This document shows, one piece after another, positions 11,040-19,363 of a DNA stretch of 64,000 nt. This stretch comes from Archaeoglobus veneficus SNP6. GTDB taxonomy: Archaea; Halobacteriota; Archaeoglobi; Archaeoglobales; Archaeoglobaceae. Positions within the stretch are counted from its first letter, which is position 1. Each line of letters begins with the position of its first letter. The notes under the pieces were generated by a model. It made no database searches, had not been told where the DNA came from, and saw nothing but the letters and a program-made list of their open reading frames with translations. The stretch is from positions 620,001 to 684,000 of the forward strand of contig NC_015320.1 of NCBI RefSeq assembly GCF_000194625.1. Direction: 5' to 3'. Made by a program: the position numbers and the translations under genes.

Positions 11040-11765
11040 TCACCTCACGTAGTTTCTAAGCACACCGATCCCTTCAATTTCAATTTCGACGACATCACCG
11101 CTATTCAGCTTACCGACGCCTGCTGGCGTTCCCGTTGCGATTACATCATGCTTTTTCAAAGTCATTATCGACGATATGAATTCAATGAGCTTAGGAACGT
11201 CAAATATGAGATTTGAGGTTGTCGAACTCTGTACGGTTTTGCCATTCAACCTCGTTTCTATTTTTAAATTTGATGGAGAAAGACTGACCACGTAGGGGCC
11301 GATGGGAGCAAAGGTGTCGAACGACTTGCTCCTCGTCCACTGACCATCCTTTTGCTGCAAGTCTCTCGCCGTGACATCGTTGAAGCACGTGTAACCCATA
11401 ACGTAGTCGTATGCTTCTTCACTGCTGACGTTTCTGCATTTCCTGCCGATAACGACGGCAAGCTCACCCTCGTAATCAACCCTGCTCGATTGAGGGGGCA
11501 GCTCTATGAAGTCCTCGTGACCAATGATGGCTGTTGACGGCTTCATAAATATGACCGGCTCCTCAGGTATCTCCATATTCAGTTCTCTCGCGTGGTCAAT
11601 ATAGTTCAAGCCGACACACACAATCTTACTCGGTTCGACAGGTGGAAGAAATTTCACGCCATTGAGTGGAAACTCTATGCCATCGAAATTCAAACTGCCT
11701 GAAGAAACGTCAAAATAGCCCTCACAAAGCTCTCCTCTTGCGATGAATCTGCCGTATGCTTTCAT
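11040..11765 (-). CDS. Fumarylacetoacetate hydrolase family protein
   Basis: This 241-residue enzyme belongs to the FAH/2-hydroxyhepta-2,4-diene-1,7-dioate isomerase superfamily, which cleaves or hydrates C-C bonds next to a keto-acid using a divalent metal. The core '[12 protein letters not shown]' entry strand and the metal-ligand region ([11 protein letters not shown], about residues 95-105, and a later FNDVTARD) are present. The true substrate (acylpyruvate, oxaloacetate tautomer or an aromatic-degradation intermediate) cannot be told from sequence. It is immediately upstream of valS, an association that probably reflects shared transcription rather than pathway. Confidence 0.85.
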   Translation of the reverse strand: MKAYGRFIARGELCEGYFDVSSGSLNFDGIEFPLNGVKFLPPVEPSKIVCVGLNYIDHARELNMEIPEEPVIFMKPSTAIIGHEDFIELPPQSSRVDYEGELAVVIGRKCRNVSSEEAYDYVMGYTCFNDVTARDLQQKDGQWTRSKSFDTFAPIGPYVVSLSPSNLKIETRLNGKTVQSSTTSNLIFDVPKLIEFISSIMTLKKHDVIATGTPAGVGKLNSGDVVEIEIEGIGVLRNYVR

Positions 11766-11769
11766 GGTT

Positions 11770-13268
11770 CTACAGCCTTACCGGCAAAATATATTACTTC
11801 CGTTCTATCGGTGAACTACTCCGCCCTTACGGACGGAGTTTCTACCTTCAGAGGCATTAGCCTCATCATCGGTAGTTCGAGCTGGCTCACAGCAGCCCCC
11901 GTCCCCTTAAGGGACACTTTAGCTAACCTCTCCAAACCAAACTTCAGGATGTTCTTAGCTGCGTTGACGTCTCTATCGTCTTTATGACCGCAGTTTAAGC
12001 AGAGGAATTCTCTATCATCAACCTGTACCTTCTTCGATCCGCATACGCTACAGCGACGAGTTGAACCATGCTCATTAACAATGTATGCCAGATTGTTGTT
12101 CTCCATTAGCTCTACCTGTAGCGTTACGGCAAACTCACGAAAAGCCCAGTGATTGACCCTTTTTCTTAACCTTTTATTGCCAGAGCCTTTGTAATGCTTG
12201 TCGGTTCTTACATCTTTGGGCAAGCCTATGAAAACGATTGCATCGTTAAACTGCTTGGCCATCTCAACAGCAAGTTTTCTGCGAAAGTCTGCAGCTATAT
12301 TCCTGCGTTTTCTCCTGAGTTTCTTCAATGCCCTTATCTTGCCTAAACTCTGTAGCTTGGCTATTCGGTTATTGAGTTCTCTCATTCTAATGAAGAACTC
12401 CTTGTACTCTGACTTCTCGACGAGGATAGCACGGCTATCCTCGCCCTGCTCATAAGCCGTCACTAGTCTCTTTAAACCAAGGTCTATTCCAACAACTTTC
12501 TTGGGCCTGATTATCACCTCCTTTTCAACCACAACATGAACTTCATACCTCTTGAGTCTGCTCTTCCAAACAATCTGGAAGGATTTTATCGACCAACTTT
12601 TAAGGTGTTTTTCAGCGTATGAGTAGGAGTGTAGGGGGATTACAATCCTCTTGCCTTTTTCCAGAGTCGAAATACGCATCCATAGCCTAAACTCCTTAGC
12701 TGAGTAGGAGAACTCGATTGAACCGATCCGGTAATCAAACATAACCGGAATCTTTCTACTTACAGTTGGTAAAGAGGGTTCCTTCTTCCTCAAGCGATAG
12801 AGCTTGCGTTCAAGTTTTCTACGTTTGTGCTTATCTTTACAGCGTTCAATGGCTCTCTCCAACTTGCTAACCTTCTTCTCCCACTCCTTGTGCTGTTTCT
12901 TGTAGGATTTGTACATCCACAAAGCCTTGTCCCTGCAAGCCTGAGCAAAAGCAGAAGGTAAGCCAGTAATAGCCTCTACTTCCTTGCGGAACTTCTCAGC
13001 CTCCTTTACAGTAGTGACATCGTTTGCAACTATTCTATCAAGAAAAAGCTGAACTCCATAAGTAAGTCGAGCGGTTAAGCGATTAAGCTTGCTAAGCTTC
13101 TCGTTAGTAATTGCATCCGAAACAGGAATCTTAATCGTCTTTTGGAGGGTTTGTTTCATCGGCTTCATTTTATCCTCAATATTTATCTAATTTTTGAGTG
13201 GAGTGAAAGTTGGCGGGCTTTCATCCCCACGCTTACGCATGGGGTCTTCCCGCCCGCATTAGATAAAG
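11770..13268 (-). mobile_element. TnpB-only IS200/IS605-type element
   Basis: The element holds a single tnpB gene and no tnpA, so it could move only with a transposase supplied in trans. The left-end candidate, 5' of tnpB on the minus strand, is a nested hairpin. An inner 8-bp stem with a GTAA loop (CCCCATGC/GCGTGGGG, 13227-13246) sits within an outer GCGGGC/GCCCGC stem. Both are bracketed by an inverted repeat TTTATCTAAT/ATTAGATAAA (about 13182-13192 and 13258-13267). The right-end candidate is a stem ACTCCG/CGGAGT (about 11817-11838) overlapping the tnpB stop. Both loops contain CGTAAG. Exact element ends are uncertain, and no target duplication is expected for this family. Confidence 0.65.
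11816..13168 (-). CDS. tnpB: TnpB RNA-guided nuclease, altered RuvC-II site
   Basis: TnpB proteins are transposon-encoded, RNA-guided DNA nucleases related to Cas12. This copy is 450 residues, full length. The RuvC-I aspartate is present (GIDLGLKRL, D229), as are the zinc finger (C373/C376 and C390/C393) and the RuvC-III aspartate (DDRDVNAAKN, D400). The RuvC-II glutamate, normally in a 'IEDL'-like strand, is absent: that strand reads IVFIGLPKD (312-320) with Gly at the expected position. E353 in the following helix could be a relocated catalytic residue, an arrangement reported for some TnpB clades. A guide RNA would come from the 3' end of the gene and the right-end hairpin. The frame is intact, so it may be active or domesticated. 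Confidence 0.92.
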   Translation of the reverse strand: MKPMKQTLQKTIKIPVSDAITNEKLSKLNRLTARLTYGVQLFLDRIVANDVTTVKEAEKFRKEVEAITGLPSAFAQACRDKALWMYKSYKKQHKEWEKKVSKLERAIERCKDKHKRRKLERKLYRLRKKEPSLPTVSRKIPVMFDYRIGSIEFSYSAKEFRLWMRISTLEKGKRIVIPLHSYSYAEKHLKSWSIKSFQIVWKSRLKRYEVHVVVEKEVIIRPKKVVGIDLGLKRLVTAYEQGEDSRAILVEKSEYKEFFIRMRELNNRIAKLQSLGKIRALKKLRRKRRNIAADFRRKLAVEMAKQFNDAIVFIGLPKDVRTDKHYKGSGNKRLRKRVNHWAFREFAVTLQVELMENNNLAYIVNEHGSTRRCSVCGSKKVQVDDREFLCLNCGHKDDRDVNAAKNILKFGLERLAKVSLKGTGAAVSQLELPMMRLMPLKVETPSVRAE

Positions 13269-13290
13269 GACCGGGCAAAGTTCATGCGAA

Positions 13291-13530
13291 TTATACAGGA
13301 CTTCGCAGTAGGTATGCCACCAGAATCACTACTGCGAGGCCGGCTATGAAAAGGGCCACCCTCGGGCTCAGCCAATCCTCCCTGTACCAGATCAGCCACT
13401 GATTGGGTCCGAGAGATAGGTGAGAGGATATTTCTGCTTTACTGTGCTGCCTGAGGTGCTCTTTTGCTTCGGCTGTGCAGTTTTAATGGTCCTTCGTTAT
13501 TTCAGGAAAAAGGTCTTCTTTCAGCCACAT
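13291..13530 (-). pseudogene. Small tail-anchored membrane protein gene with in-frame TAA
   Basis: An ATG at 13530 with GGTGGAG upstream opens a frame that runs to the TAA at 13291-13293 but is broken by one in-frame TAA at codon 16. Beyond it the reading frame has clear coding character: a polar segment, then WLIWYREDW, then a C-terminal membrane helix (ALFIAGLAVVILVAYLL) and a three-residue tail. No alternative ATG, GTG or TTG lies between the stop and the helix. I do not recognise the family. The adjacent TnpB element hints that local rearrangement may have accompanied decay. A sequencing error at the stop is the main alternative. Confidence 0.5.
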
Positions 13531-13601
13531 CTTTTAAACACTCCACCTTGGCCACAAACTTTTGAGTAATCTTTAATATCCTCCCGTGGCACTGCCGGGA
13601 G

Positions 13602-13874
13602 ATGAAGCGTATTACCGCCTACATCAGCGGTGTCGTTCAGGGCGTGGGCTTTCGCTACTTCACACGCAAGGTTGCGAAGGAGATGGGTGTCAAAGGTTAC
13701 GTTATGAACCTCTCCGACGGCAGAGTATATATAGTCGCCGAGGGAAGTGAAGAACAACTTGAAAAGTTCATTTCAACCGTCAGGCAAGGCCCACTTCACG
13801 CAATCGTAAAGGGTATTGAGATATCAGAGGGCGAAGCTACAGGAGAGTTTGAAGACTTTAAAATACGTTACTGA
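13602..13874 (+). CDS. acyP: Acylphosphatase
   Basis: This small cytoplasmic enzyme hydrolyses carboxyl-phosphate bonds such as acetyl phosphate. At 90 residues it has the family's usual size. The signature [14 protein letters not shown] (about residues 10-23) carries the phosphate-binding loop and catalytic arginine, and the catalytic asparagine lies in 'GYVMNLSDG' (about residue 36). The ribosome site is a close GGGAG before the ATG. It is followed after 24 bases by hisF on the same strand. Confidence 0.95.
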   Translation: MKRITAYISGVVQGVGFRYFTRKVAKEMGVKGYVMNLSDGRVYIVAEGSEEQLEKFISTVRQGPLHAIVKGIEISEGEATGEFEDFKIRY

Positions 13875-13898
13875 TGTGAGCTATATGGACGTGATATT

Positions 13899-14714
13899 AT
13901 GCTCGCGAAAAGGATAATTCCCTGTCTTGATGTCACACTTGACGAAAGTGGTGCAACTGTAGTTAAAGGAGTCCAGTTCGTGAATCTTCGAAGGGCTGGC
14001 GATCCCGTGGAGCTGGCCAAGAGATACGACGAGGAAGGAGCAGATGAACTGGTTTTTCTCGACATAACGGCCTCTGCCCACGGAAGAGATACAATGGTCA
14101 ACGTTGTGGAGAGAACTGCCGAGCAGGTATTTATCCCCCTGACCGTTGGCGGTGGTGTCAAGAGCGTAGAAGACATAAACCGCCTGCTTTCTGCTGGAGC
14201 GGACAAGGTGGCGATAAACACCGCGGCGGTCAAAAACCCGGAATTTGTAAGGGAAGCATCGCAGATTTTTGGCAGCCAGTGCATAGTGATAGCCATAGAC
14301 TGCAGGCGAAACTTCGATTTGAGTAAGGGAGAATACATAATTGAGCTCGAAGATGGCAGTAAAGCGTGGTACGAGGTTGTGATATACGGTGGGAGGAAAC
14401 CCGTGGGAATTGATGCAGTTTCGTGGGCGAAGAAGGTTGAAGAACTTGGAGCTGGCGAGATTCTGCTGACTTCAATGAACAGGGATGGCACAAAAGATGG
14501 CTTTGACATCCCAATAACGAGGAAGATAAGCGAAGAGCTTTCGATCCCGATCATAGCATCTGGCGGAGCAGGAACAATAGAGCACTTCTACGAGGGATTT
14601 GTGGAAGGGAAGGCTGATGCGTGTCTTGCGGCGAGCATATTCCACTACAGGGAGATCGAGATTAGGGAAATAAAGGAGTACCTCAGGGAAAAGGGTGTAC
14701 CCGTAAGGTTGTAG
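13899..14714 (+). CDS. hisF: Imidazole glycerol phosphate synthase, cyclase subunit HisF
   Basis: HisF takes ammonia from the HisH glutaminase and converts PRFAR to imidazole glycerol phosphate and AICAR, a step linking histidine and purine synthesis. The 271-residue protein is a (beta/alpha)8 barrel. The first catalytic aspartate is in 'IIPCLDV' (residue 11) and the second in 'VIAIDCR' (near residue 130). Phosphate-binding glycines appear in 'LTVGGGVKS' and 'IIASGGAGT'. hisH is not in this window. The gene lies in a tight same-strand run with acyP and the MazG-like gene. Confidence 0.97.
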   Translation: MLAKRIIPCLDVTLDESGATVVKGVQFVNLRRAGDPVELAKRYDEEGADELVFLDITASAHGRDTMVNVVERTAEQVFIPLTVGGGVKSVEDINRLLSAGADKVAINTAAVKNPEFVREASQIFGSQCIVIAIDCRRNFDLSKGEYIIELEDGSKAWYEVVIYGGRKPVGIDAVSWAKKVEELGAGEILLTSMNRDGTKDGFDIPITRKISEELSIPIIASGGAGTIEHFYEGFVEGKADACLAASIFHYREIEIREIKEYLREKGVPVRL

Positions 14715-14728
14715 GTTCAGGTGGTAGT

Positions 14729-15010
14729 GTGACAATAAGGGAGTTCCAGCAGCTCATCAGAGAGCTTTACTTTGAGAGGGATGCGGCAAGAGGAGTGGAG
14801 AAGACCACCCTCTGGCTCATTGAGGAAGTGGGCGAGCTTGCAGAAGCTGTTAGGAAAGGAAGCAACGTGGGCGAAGAAATTGCAGACATAATCGCTTGGG
14901 TTTTAAGTGTAGCAAACCTTTACGGAATCGACGTGGAAGAAGAAATTTCGAAGAAATATCCTGGCTACTGCATTAGATGTGGTAAAAAGCCCTGCAGGTG
15001 TAAAGAATGA
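14729..15010 (+). CDS. MazG-like nucleotide pyrophosphohydrolase
   Basis: This 93-residue all-alpha protein carries the EExxE...ExxD pattern of the MazG/HisE superfamily: 'LIEEVGELAEAVRKG' (about residues 31-45) and 'EEIADIIAW' (50-58). These residues bind Mg2+ and cleave NTPs or dNTPs to the monophosphate. The C-terminal tail has a CxxCGKKPCxC cysteine cluster that could bind zinc. Translation starts at GTG 14729. The stop overlaps the start of the next gene (ATGA type), so the two are coupled. Possible roles are house-cleaning of aberrant nucleotides or a link to nucleotide metabolism around hisF. Confidence 0.85.
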   Translation: MTIREFQQLIRELYFERDAARGVEKTTLWLIEEVGELAEAVRKGSNVGEEIADIIAWVLSVANLYGIDVEEEISKKYPGYCIRCGKKPCRCKE

Positions 15011-16155
15011 CATTTCTGATTGTTGATGGCGAGGACATTAGGAAGGGTGAAGTCACCGACCGCTACTTCATATGGACTGAACGGATTCTGAAGGAGAAGG
15101 GTGTCAATCCGCTCGTCGTTGCTGAGGTTACAACCTCTACATGGGGAATCTTCACTGGCCTGAACGACGTACTGAAACTGATGGAAGGTTTGCCGGTTGA
15201 CGTTTACGCAATGCCAGAAGGGACGCTGTTCTTCCCTCACGAGCCCGTTCTAACCATAGTGGGCAGGTATCTGGACTTTGCAAGGTTCGAAACCGCTCTT
15301 CTCGGCTTCATCTGCCATGCAAGCGGAGTGGCGACAGCAGCGTTCAAGGCAAAGCTCGCTGCAGGAGACAGAAAGGTTCTATCTTTCGGAACGAGAAGAC
15401 AGCACCCCGCACTTGCTGCGATGATAGAGAGAGCAGCATACATTGGTTGTGTTGACGGTGTGAGTAACTACGCGGCGGAGAAGTACCTTGGCATAAAGAG
15501 TGTGGGAACGATGCCTCACGCACTGATAATCTCCTTTGGCAACCAGATTGAAGCGTGGAAGGCCTTTAACGAGGTTGTTGATAAAAAAGTTCCAAGGACT
15601 ATGCTCGTCGATACATACTGCGACGAGAAAAGCGAGGCAATAATGGCAATTGAAAACGTCGAGAGGGTCGATGGTATCAGACTCGACACCCCGAGCTCGA
15701 GGAGAGGAGATCTGAGGAAGATAATCGAAGAGATAAGATGGGAACTGGATATAAGGGGCAGAAAGGATGTTAAAATTGTCCTGAGCGGTGGCATCGATGT
15801 TGAAACTATCCTGAAACTTAGAGATGTTGTTGACGTGTTTGGTGTAGGAACGTACATCGCGGCTGCAAAGCCGGCAGACTTTGCTCTGGACATAGTGGAA
15901 AGAGAAGGAAATTTTGTTGCCAAGCGTGGCAAGAGGGGCGGAATGAAACAGGTCTACAGAGACTGGGAAAAAATGGAGGACGAAATCAGGCTTTTCAGAG
16001 ATAAAGCGCCTGAGGGTAAAGAGCCGCTGCTTGTGAAGTTCATGGAAAGTGGAAGAATCCTGAAGGAGATATCGATGGAAGATGCAAGGAGACTTGCATT
16101 GAGGCAGATGGAGATTATAAGAGAGTTAGGAAGAGTAGATGAATTTTTGATGTGA
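15007..16155 (+). CDS. Nicotinate phosphoribosyltransferase (archaeal type)
   Basis: The enzyme joins nicotinate to PRPP to give nicotinate mononucleotide, a salvage step for NAD. The 382-residue protein shows the type II phosphoribosyltransferase fold. It has an N-terminal domain ending near residue 110, the FGTRRQHPA loop (about 128-136), 'IKSVGTMPHALI' (about 162-173), and the phosphate-binding region 'IVLSGGIDVETI' followed by 'DVFGVGTYI'. It overlaps the MazG-like gene by 4 bases and is probably cotranscribed with acyP-hisF-mazG. NAD supply and nucleotide clean-up would then be coexpressed, which is inference from spacing. Confidence 0.93.
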   Translation: MTFLIVDGEDIRKGEVTDRYFIWTERILKEKGVNPLVVAEVTTSTWGIFTGLNDVLKLMEGLPVDVYAMPEGTLFFPHEPVLTIVGRYLDFARFETALLGFICHASGVATAAFKAKLAAGDRKVLSFGTRRQHPALAAMIERAAYIGCVDGVSNYAAEKYLGIKSVGTMPHALIISFGNQIEAWKAFNEVVDKKVPRTMLVDTYCDEKSEAIMAIENVERVDGIRLDTPSSRRGDLRKIIEEIRWELDIRGRKDVKIVLSGGIDVETILKLRDVVDVFGVGTYIAAAKPADFALDIVEREGNFVAKRGKRGGMKQVYRDWEKMEDEIRLFRDKAPEGKEPLLVKFMESGRILKEISMEDARRLALRQMEIIRELGRVDEFLM

Positions 16156-16306
16156 CCTTGCGCAGTCAAATCAAATTCCCTAACCATAAATACTATTAAC
16201 AGAAATTCCATTATTTCATTACACTGGGTGCAGTGCAATGCGCCCGTTACATCCGCAATGTGGTGTCTGTGGCACCACTTTAAGGCTCATAGGACGTGTC
16301 CTCCGT

Positions 16307-16391
16307 GCGGGGGTTGCCGAGCCAGGCCAAAGGCGGTGGACTCAAGATCCACTCCCGAAGGGGTCCGAGGGTTCAAATCCCTCCCCCCGCA
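16307..16391 (+). tRNA. tRNA-Leu (anticodon CAA)
   Basis: This class II tRNA has acceptor arms GCGGGGG (16307-16313) and CCCCCGC (16384-16390), discriminator A at 16391 and no encoded CCA. The anticodon stem TGGA/TCCA encloses the loop CTCAAGA, giving anticodon CAA for UUG codons. A long variable arm (CCCGAAGGGG region) and the T arm GGGTTCAAATCCC are present. A TATA-like ACTTTAAGG lies about 28 bases upstream (16276-16284). No intron is seen. Confidence 0.95.
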
Positions 16392-16555
16392 TGTTTTTCT
16401 CTAAATCTTACTCACATGCTATGTCGCAGGTTTGACGCTGGACTCGCACAGGTGTGGGGCATAACCTTAAGCACAAAAACACACAAAAAGATGCAGACAG
16501 AAAAGTACTGGATAAATCCAGAAAGTATTTAACACTCTCATTGAAGGGTTGGTAG

Positions 16556-17869
16556 ATGCGGATAGTGATTGCAGGAGCTGGCGAAGTTGGCTACAACTTA
16601 GCAAGAGAATTATCCCATAACTACGAGGTCATTGTCATAGAAAATGATGAAAGAAAAGCAGACGAGGTAGATAAGCTCAACGTTGAAGTTATCAGAGGTA
16701 ATGCAGCGAGTCCGAGCGTTCTCAGCAAGGCAGACGTTGGCAATGCAGACATATTCATAGGAGTTACAGGAAACGATGAGGCGAACCTCATAGCCGGCAT
16801 TGCCGCCAGAAAGCTTGGAGTTAAGAAGACGATCGTTAGGGTTGGAAACCCGGAGTACGTGGATAAACCCATTGTTAAAGACCACTTTATGGGTTACGAT
16901 GTTGTAATCTGCCCGCAACTCGCCCTTGCAAGTGCCATAGCAAACCTCGTTACAATTCCCGGAGCCGTTGACTTCGTCTCTTTCAGCGGCGGTAAGGTGG
17001 ATATGGTTGAAATAATCATCCCTAAGGGTTCTCCTGTAGCGGGAAAAAAGGTTGCCGAGCTTCCTCTTCCTGAAAATGTTATACTTACAGCAGTTTACAG
17101 AAACGGGGAGCTGATAGTTCCGAGGGGCGATACCGAGCTTAGAGAAGGAGACAAAGTCGCTGTAGTCGGAACGTGGGAGAGCATAGGGAAAATGACCAGA
17201 GTTTTCGGCGACCCTGTTGTTAAGAACGTCGTTATTTTCGGTGGAGGAATAGTTGGAAGCTACGTTGCTCGAATTCTGGACAAGAGCAACCTTAACATCA
17301 AAATCATAGATTCTAACCCTGAAGTTTGTGAAAGTCTCTGCAGAGTTCTGAAGAGGACGAGAGTCATAATAGGCGACGCCACAGACCTCGATTTGCTGAT
17401 GGAAGAGGAGGTCGGAAAGTCTGATGTGGCAATAGCTACGACAGAGAGTGACGGTAAAAACCTCCTCGTCTCCCTCCTTGCAAAGAGTCTCGGGGCGAAA
17501 AAGGCCATAGCGAGAGTGGAAAAGGTTGGCTACGCAAAGCTCTTTGAGAAGGTTGGCGTTGACGCGGCTCTTTCGCCAAGGAAAATCACCTACGCAGAAG
17601 TTATAAAAAATCTGAGGCTGATGGATGTTCACACGCTGGCAGAGCTTGGTGGTGAAGCTGCCGTTCTCGAAGTGAGTGTTAAGAGTGAAAAGCTGTCAGG
17701 CAGGCGGATAAGAGATATAAAGCTGCCAAAGAGAGCTATCATAGGCGCAATACTGAGGGGTGACGAATGCCTGATTCCGAAGGGTGAGACTGAGCTAAGA
17801 CTTGGCGACAAGCTCCTCGTCTTCACGACGTGGGAAGATATAGAGGAAGTAGAAGACAGGCTCAGTTAG
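16556..17869 (+). CDS. trkA: Trk potassium uptake system, NAD-binding subunit TrkA
   Basis: TrkA is the cytoplasmic regulatory ring of the Trk/Ktr potassium transporter. The 437-residue protein has two tandem RCK units: Rossmann fold 1 (GAGEVGYNLA, residues 6-15) with its TrkA-C domain (about 140-220), and Rossmann fold 2 (FGGGIVGSYVA, near residue 228) with a second TrkA-C domain (about 360-437). Each Rossmann fold ends in a conserved acidic residue for ribose binding (IENDE, IDSNPE). The membrane subunit gene starts 10 bases after its stop, so the pair is an operon. Confidence 0.96.
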   Translation: MRIVIAGAGEVGYNLARELSHNYEVIVIENDERKADEVDKLNVEVIRGNAASPSVLSKADVGNADIFIGVTGNDEANLIAGIAARKLGVKKTIVRVGNPEYVDKPIVKDHFMGYDVVICPQLALASAIANLVTIPGAVDFVSFSGGKVDMVEIIIPKGSPVAGKKVAELPLPENVILTAVYRNGELIVPRGDTELREGDKVAVVGTWESIGKMTRVFGDPVVKNVVIFGGGIVGSYVARILDKSNLNIKIIDSNPEVCESLCRVLKRTRVIIGDATDLDLLMEEEVGKSDVAIATTESDGKNLLVSLLAKSLGAKKAIARVEKVGYAKLFEKVGVDAALSPRKITYAEVIKNLRLMDVHTLAELGGEAAVLEVSVKSEKLSGRRIRDIKLPKRAIIGAILRGDECLIPKGETELRLGDKLLVFTTWEDIEEVEDRLS

Positions 17870-17879
17870 GGCTGATACA

Positions 17880-19307
17880 ATGAATGTCCGCCTCGTTCTG
17901 AACTTCCTGGGCAGAATTCTCATCTACTTTTCCCTAATAATGCTGCTCCCCCTTGCAATAGCCTACTACTATGGTGAACCTGTTAAACCATTCATCGCCG
18001 CCCAGGCAGCGGCCATCGCTACTGGAGTTGTTTTCATGCTTCTAAAGCCTGAAAGCGAGCTGCTGAGGTACAAGGAGGGTATGGCAATTGTCGGCCTCGG
18101 CTGGCTGTCCGTTTCGATTGTTGGCTCGATACCTCTCTTGTTCCACACCCACCCGGTTAACGCCTTCTTCGAAACCATGTCCGGATTCACCACCACGGGA
18201 GCCACGATATTCGATAGAGTTGAGGATTTGCCAAAATCTATCCTCTTCTGGCGAAGTCTCACGCAGTGGCTCGGTGGAATGGGAATAATCGTCCTCTTCG
18301 TCGCTGTATTTCCAGCAATGGCGAGGAAGGGTGAAAAGCTCTTTCAGGCGGAGTATCCGGGAGTTAACCTCGGCAAACTAAAACCGAGGGTTGAAGACAC
18401 GGCAATCATTCTTTACAGCATATACCTGTTCTATACAGTCCTCGAGGCCATGATCCTCTATTTCCTTGGTCTTTCTCCCTTTGATGCCATAACGCATGCA
18501 TTCACGACGCTCTCCACGGGCGGGTTCTCAACCCACACTGAGAGCATAGCCTATTTTTCCAGTCCGGCAATTGAAGCTGTTATATCTCTCTTCATGTTCC
18601 TTGGCGGAACGAACTTCGCCCTTCACTATTTCCTTCTAACCGGAAAGCGTCTACCCTTCAGAGATCCCGAATTCAGAATATACGCCGCAATTATTGCGAT
18701 TTCTGCAGCCATGCTTGCAGTTGTAAACCTCCAGAAATTCGACCTCCTCGAGTCAATCAGGTATTCAGTTTTCCAGACTGTCTCGATAGTAACCACGACC
18801 GGTTACACAACCTCCGACTTTGACACGTGGAGCGATGCTGCGAAGATGGTTATTCTCATTCTGATGTTCGTGGGCGGCTGCTCCGGTTCTACGGCCGGTG
18901 GAATGAAGGTCATAAGGCTGTATCTTCTTCTCGAGTACGCAATCCTTCAGGTGCTGAAGGCTGCGGAGCCGAGGATAGTCAGAATAGTCAGGTATGGCGA
19001 GCAAGTGATAAACAAAGAGGCGCTCGACGCAATTGCGGCATTCTTCATACTCTACATCCTCGTTTTCGTCTTTTCTTCCCTTACACTCGCTCTATCCGGC
19101 CTCGACATAATTACATCCATTTCTTCAGTTGCGGCATGTCTCGGTAACATCGGTCCTGCGATGGGTTTGGCTGGAGCGGCGGAAAGCTACGCTGCTCTGC
19201 CCTACCACGTCAAGCTGGTGCTTGCTGTAGACATGTGGGTTGGAAGGCTTGAAATGTTCACGGTAATATCTCTCTTCATACCCCAGTTCTGGATGCGTAA
19301 GTGGTAG
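17880..19307 (+). CDS. trkH: Trk potassium uptake system, membrane subunit TrkH
   Basis: This is the potassium-translocating subunit, 475 residues with about ten hydrophobic membrane segments arranged as four membrane-pore-membrane repeats. The selectivity-filter-like loops can be seen as 'SGFTTTGATI' (about residues 98-107), 'TTLSTGGFST' (near 210), 'VTTTGYTTSD' (near 305) and 'LGNIGPAMGL' (near 420). It works with TrkA encoded immediately upstream. Its own stop is followed by a short gap holding the promoter of the KaiC-like gene. Confidence 0.96.
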   Translation: MNVRLVLNFLGRILIYFSLIMLLPLAIAYYYGEPVKPFIAAQAAAIATGVVFMLLKPESELLRYKEGMAIVGLGWLSVSIVGSIPLLFHTHPVNAFFETMSGFTTTGATIFDRVEDLPKSILFWRSLTQWLGGMGIIVLFVAVFPAMARKGEKLFQAEYPGVNLGKLKPRVEDTAIILYSIYLFYTVLEAMILYFLGLSPFDAITHAFTTLSTGGFSTHTESIAYFSSPAIEAVISLFMFLGGTNFALHYFLLTGKRLPFRDPEFRIYAAIIAISAAMLAVVNLQKFDLLESIRYSVFQTVSIVTTTGYTTSDFDTWSDAAKMVILILMFVGGCSGSTAGGMKVIRLYLLLEYAILQVLKAAEPRIVRIVRYGEQVINKEALDAIAAFFILYILVFVFSSLTLALSGLDIITSISSVAACLGNIGPAMGLAGAAESYAALPYHVKLVLAVDMWVGRLEMFTVISLFIPQFWMRKW

Positions 19308-19363
19308 TGCAATGGTAATTGTGATGAGCAAGGTTTATATCTTTTCAACAATTAAATTATAAT

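Noticed and set aside
11816-13168. TnpB considered as a type V CRISPR effector
   Set aside because: No array or cas genes nearby, hairpin ends typical of IS200/IS605, and TnpB size; it is a transposon protein.
16238-16435. Frame with a CGVCG motif running into tRNA-Leu
   Set aside because: It continues through the tRNA gene, which is certain; the two cysteines alone are not evidence of a zinc protein.
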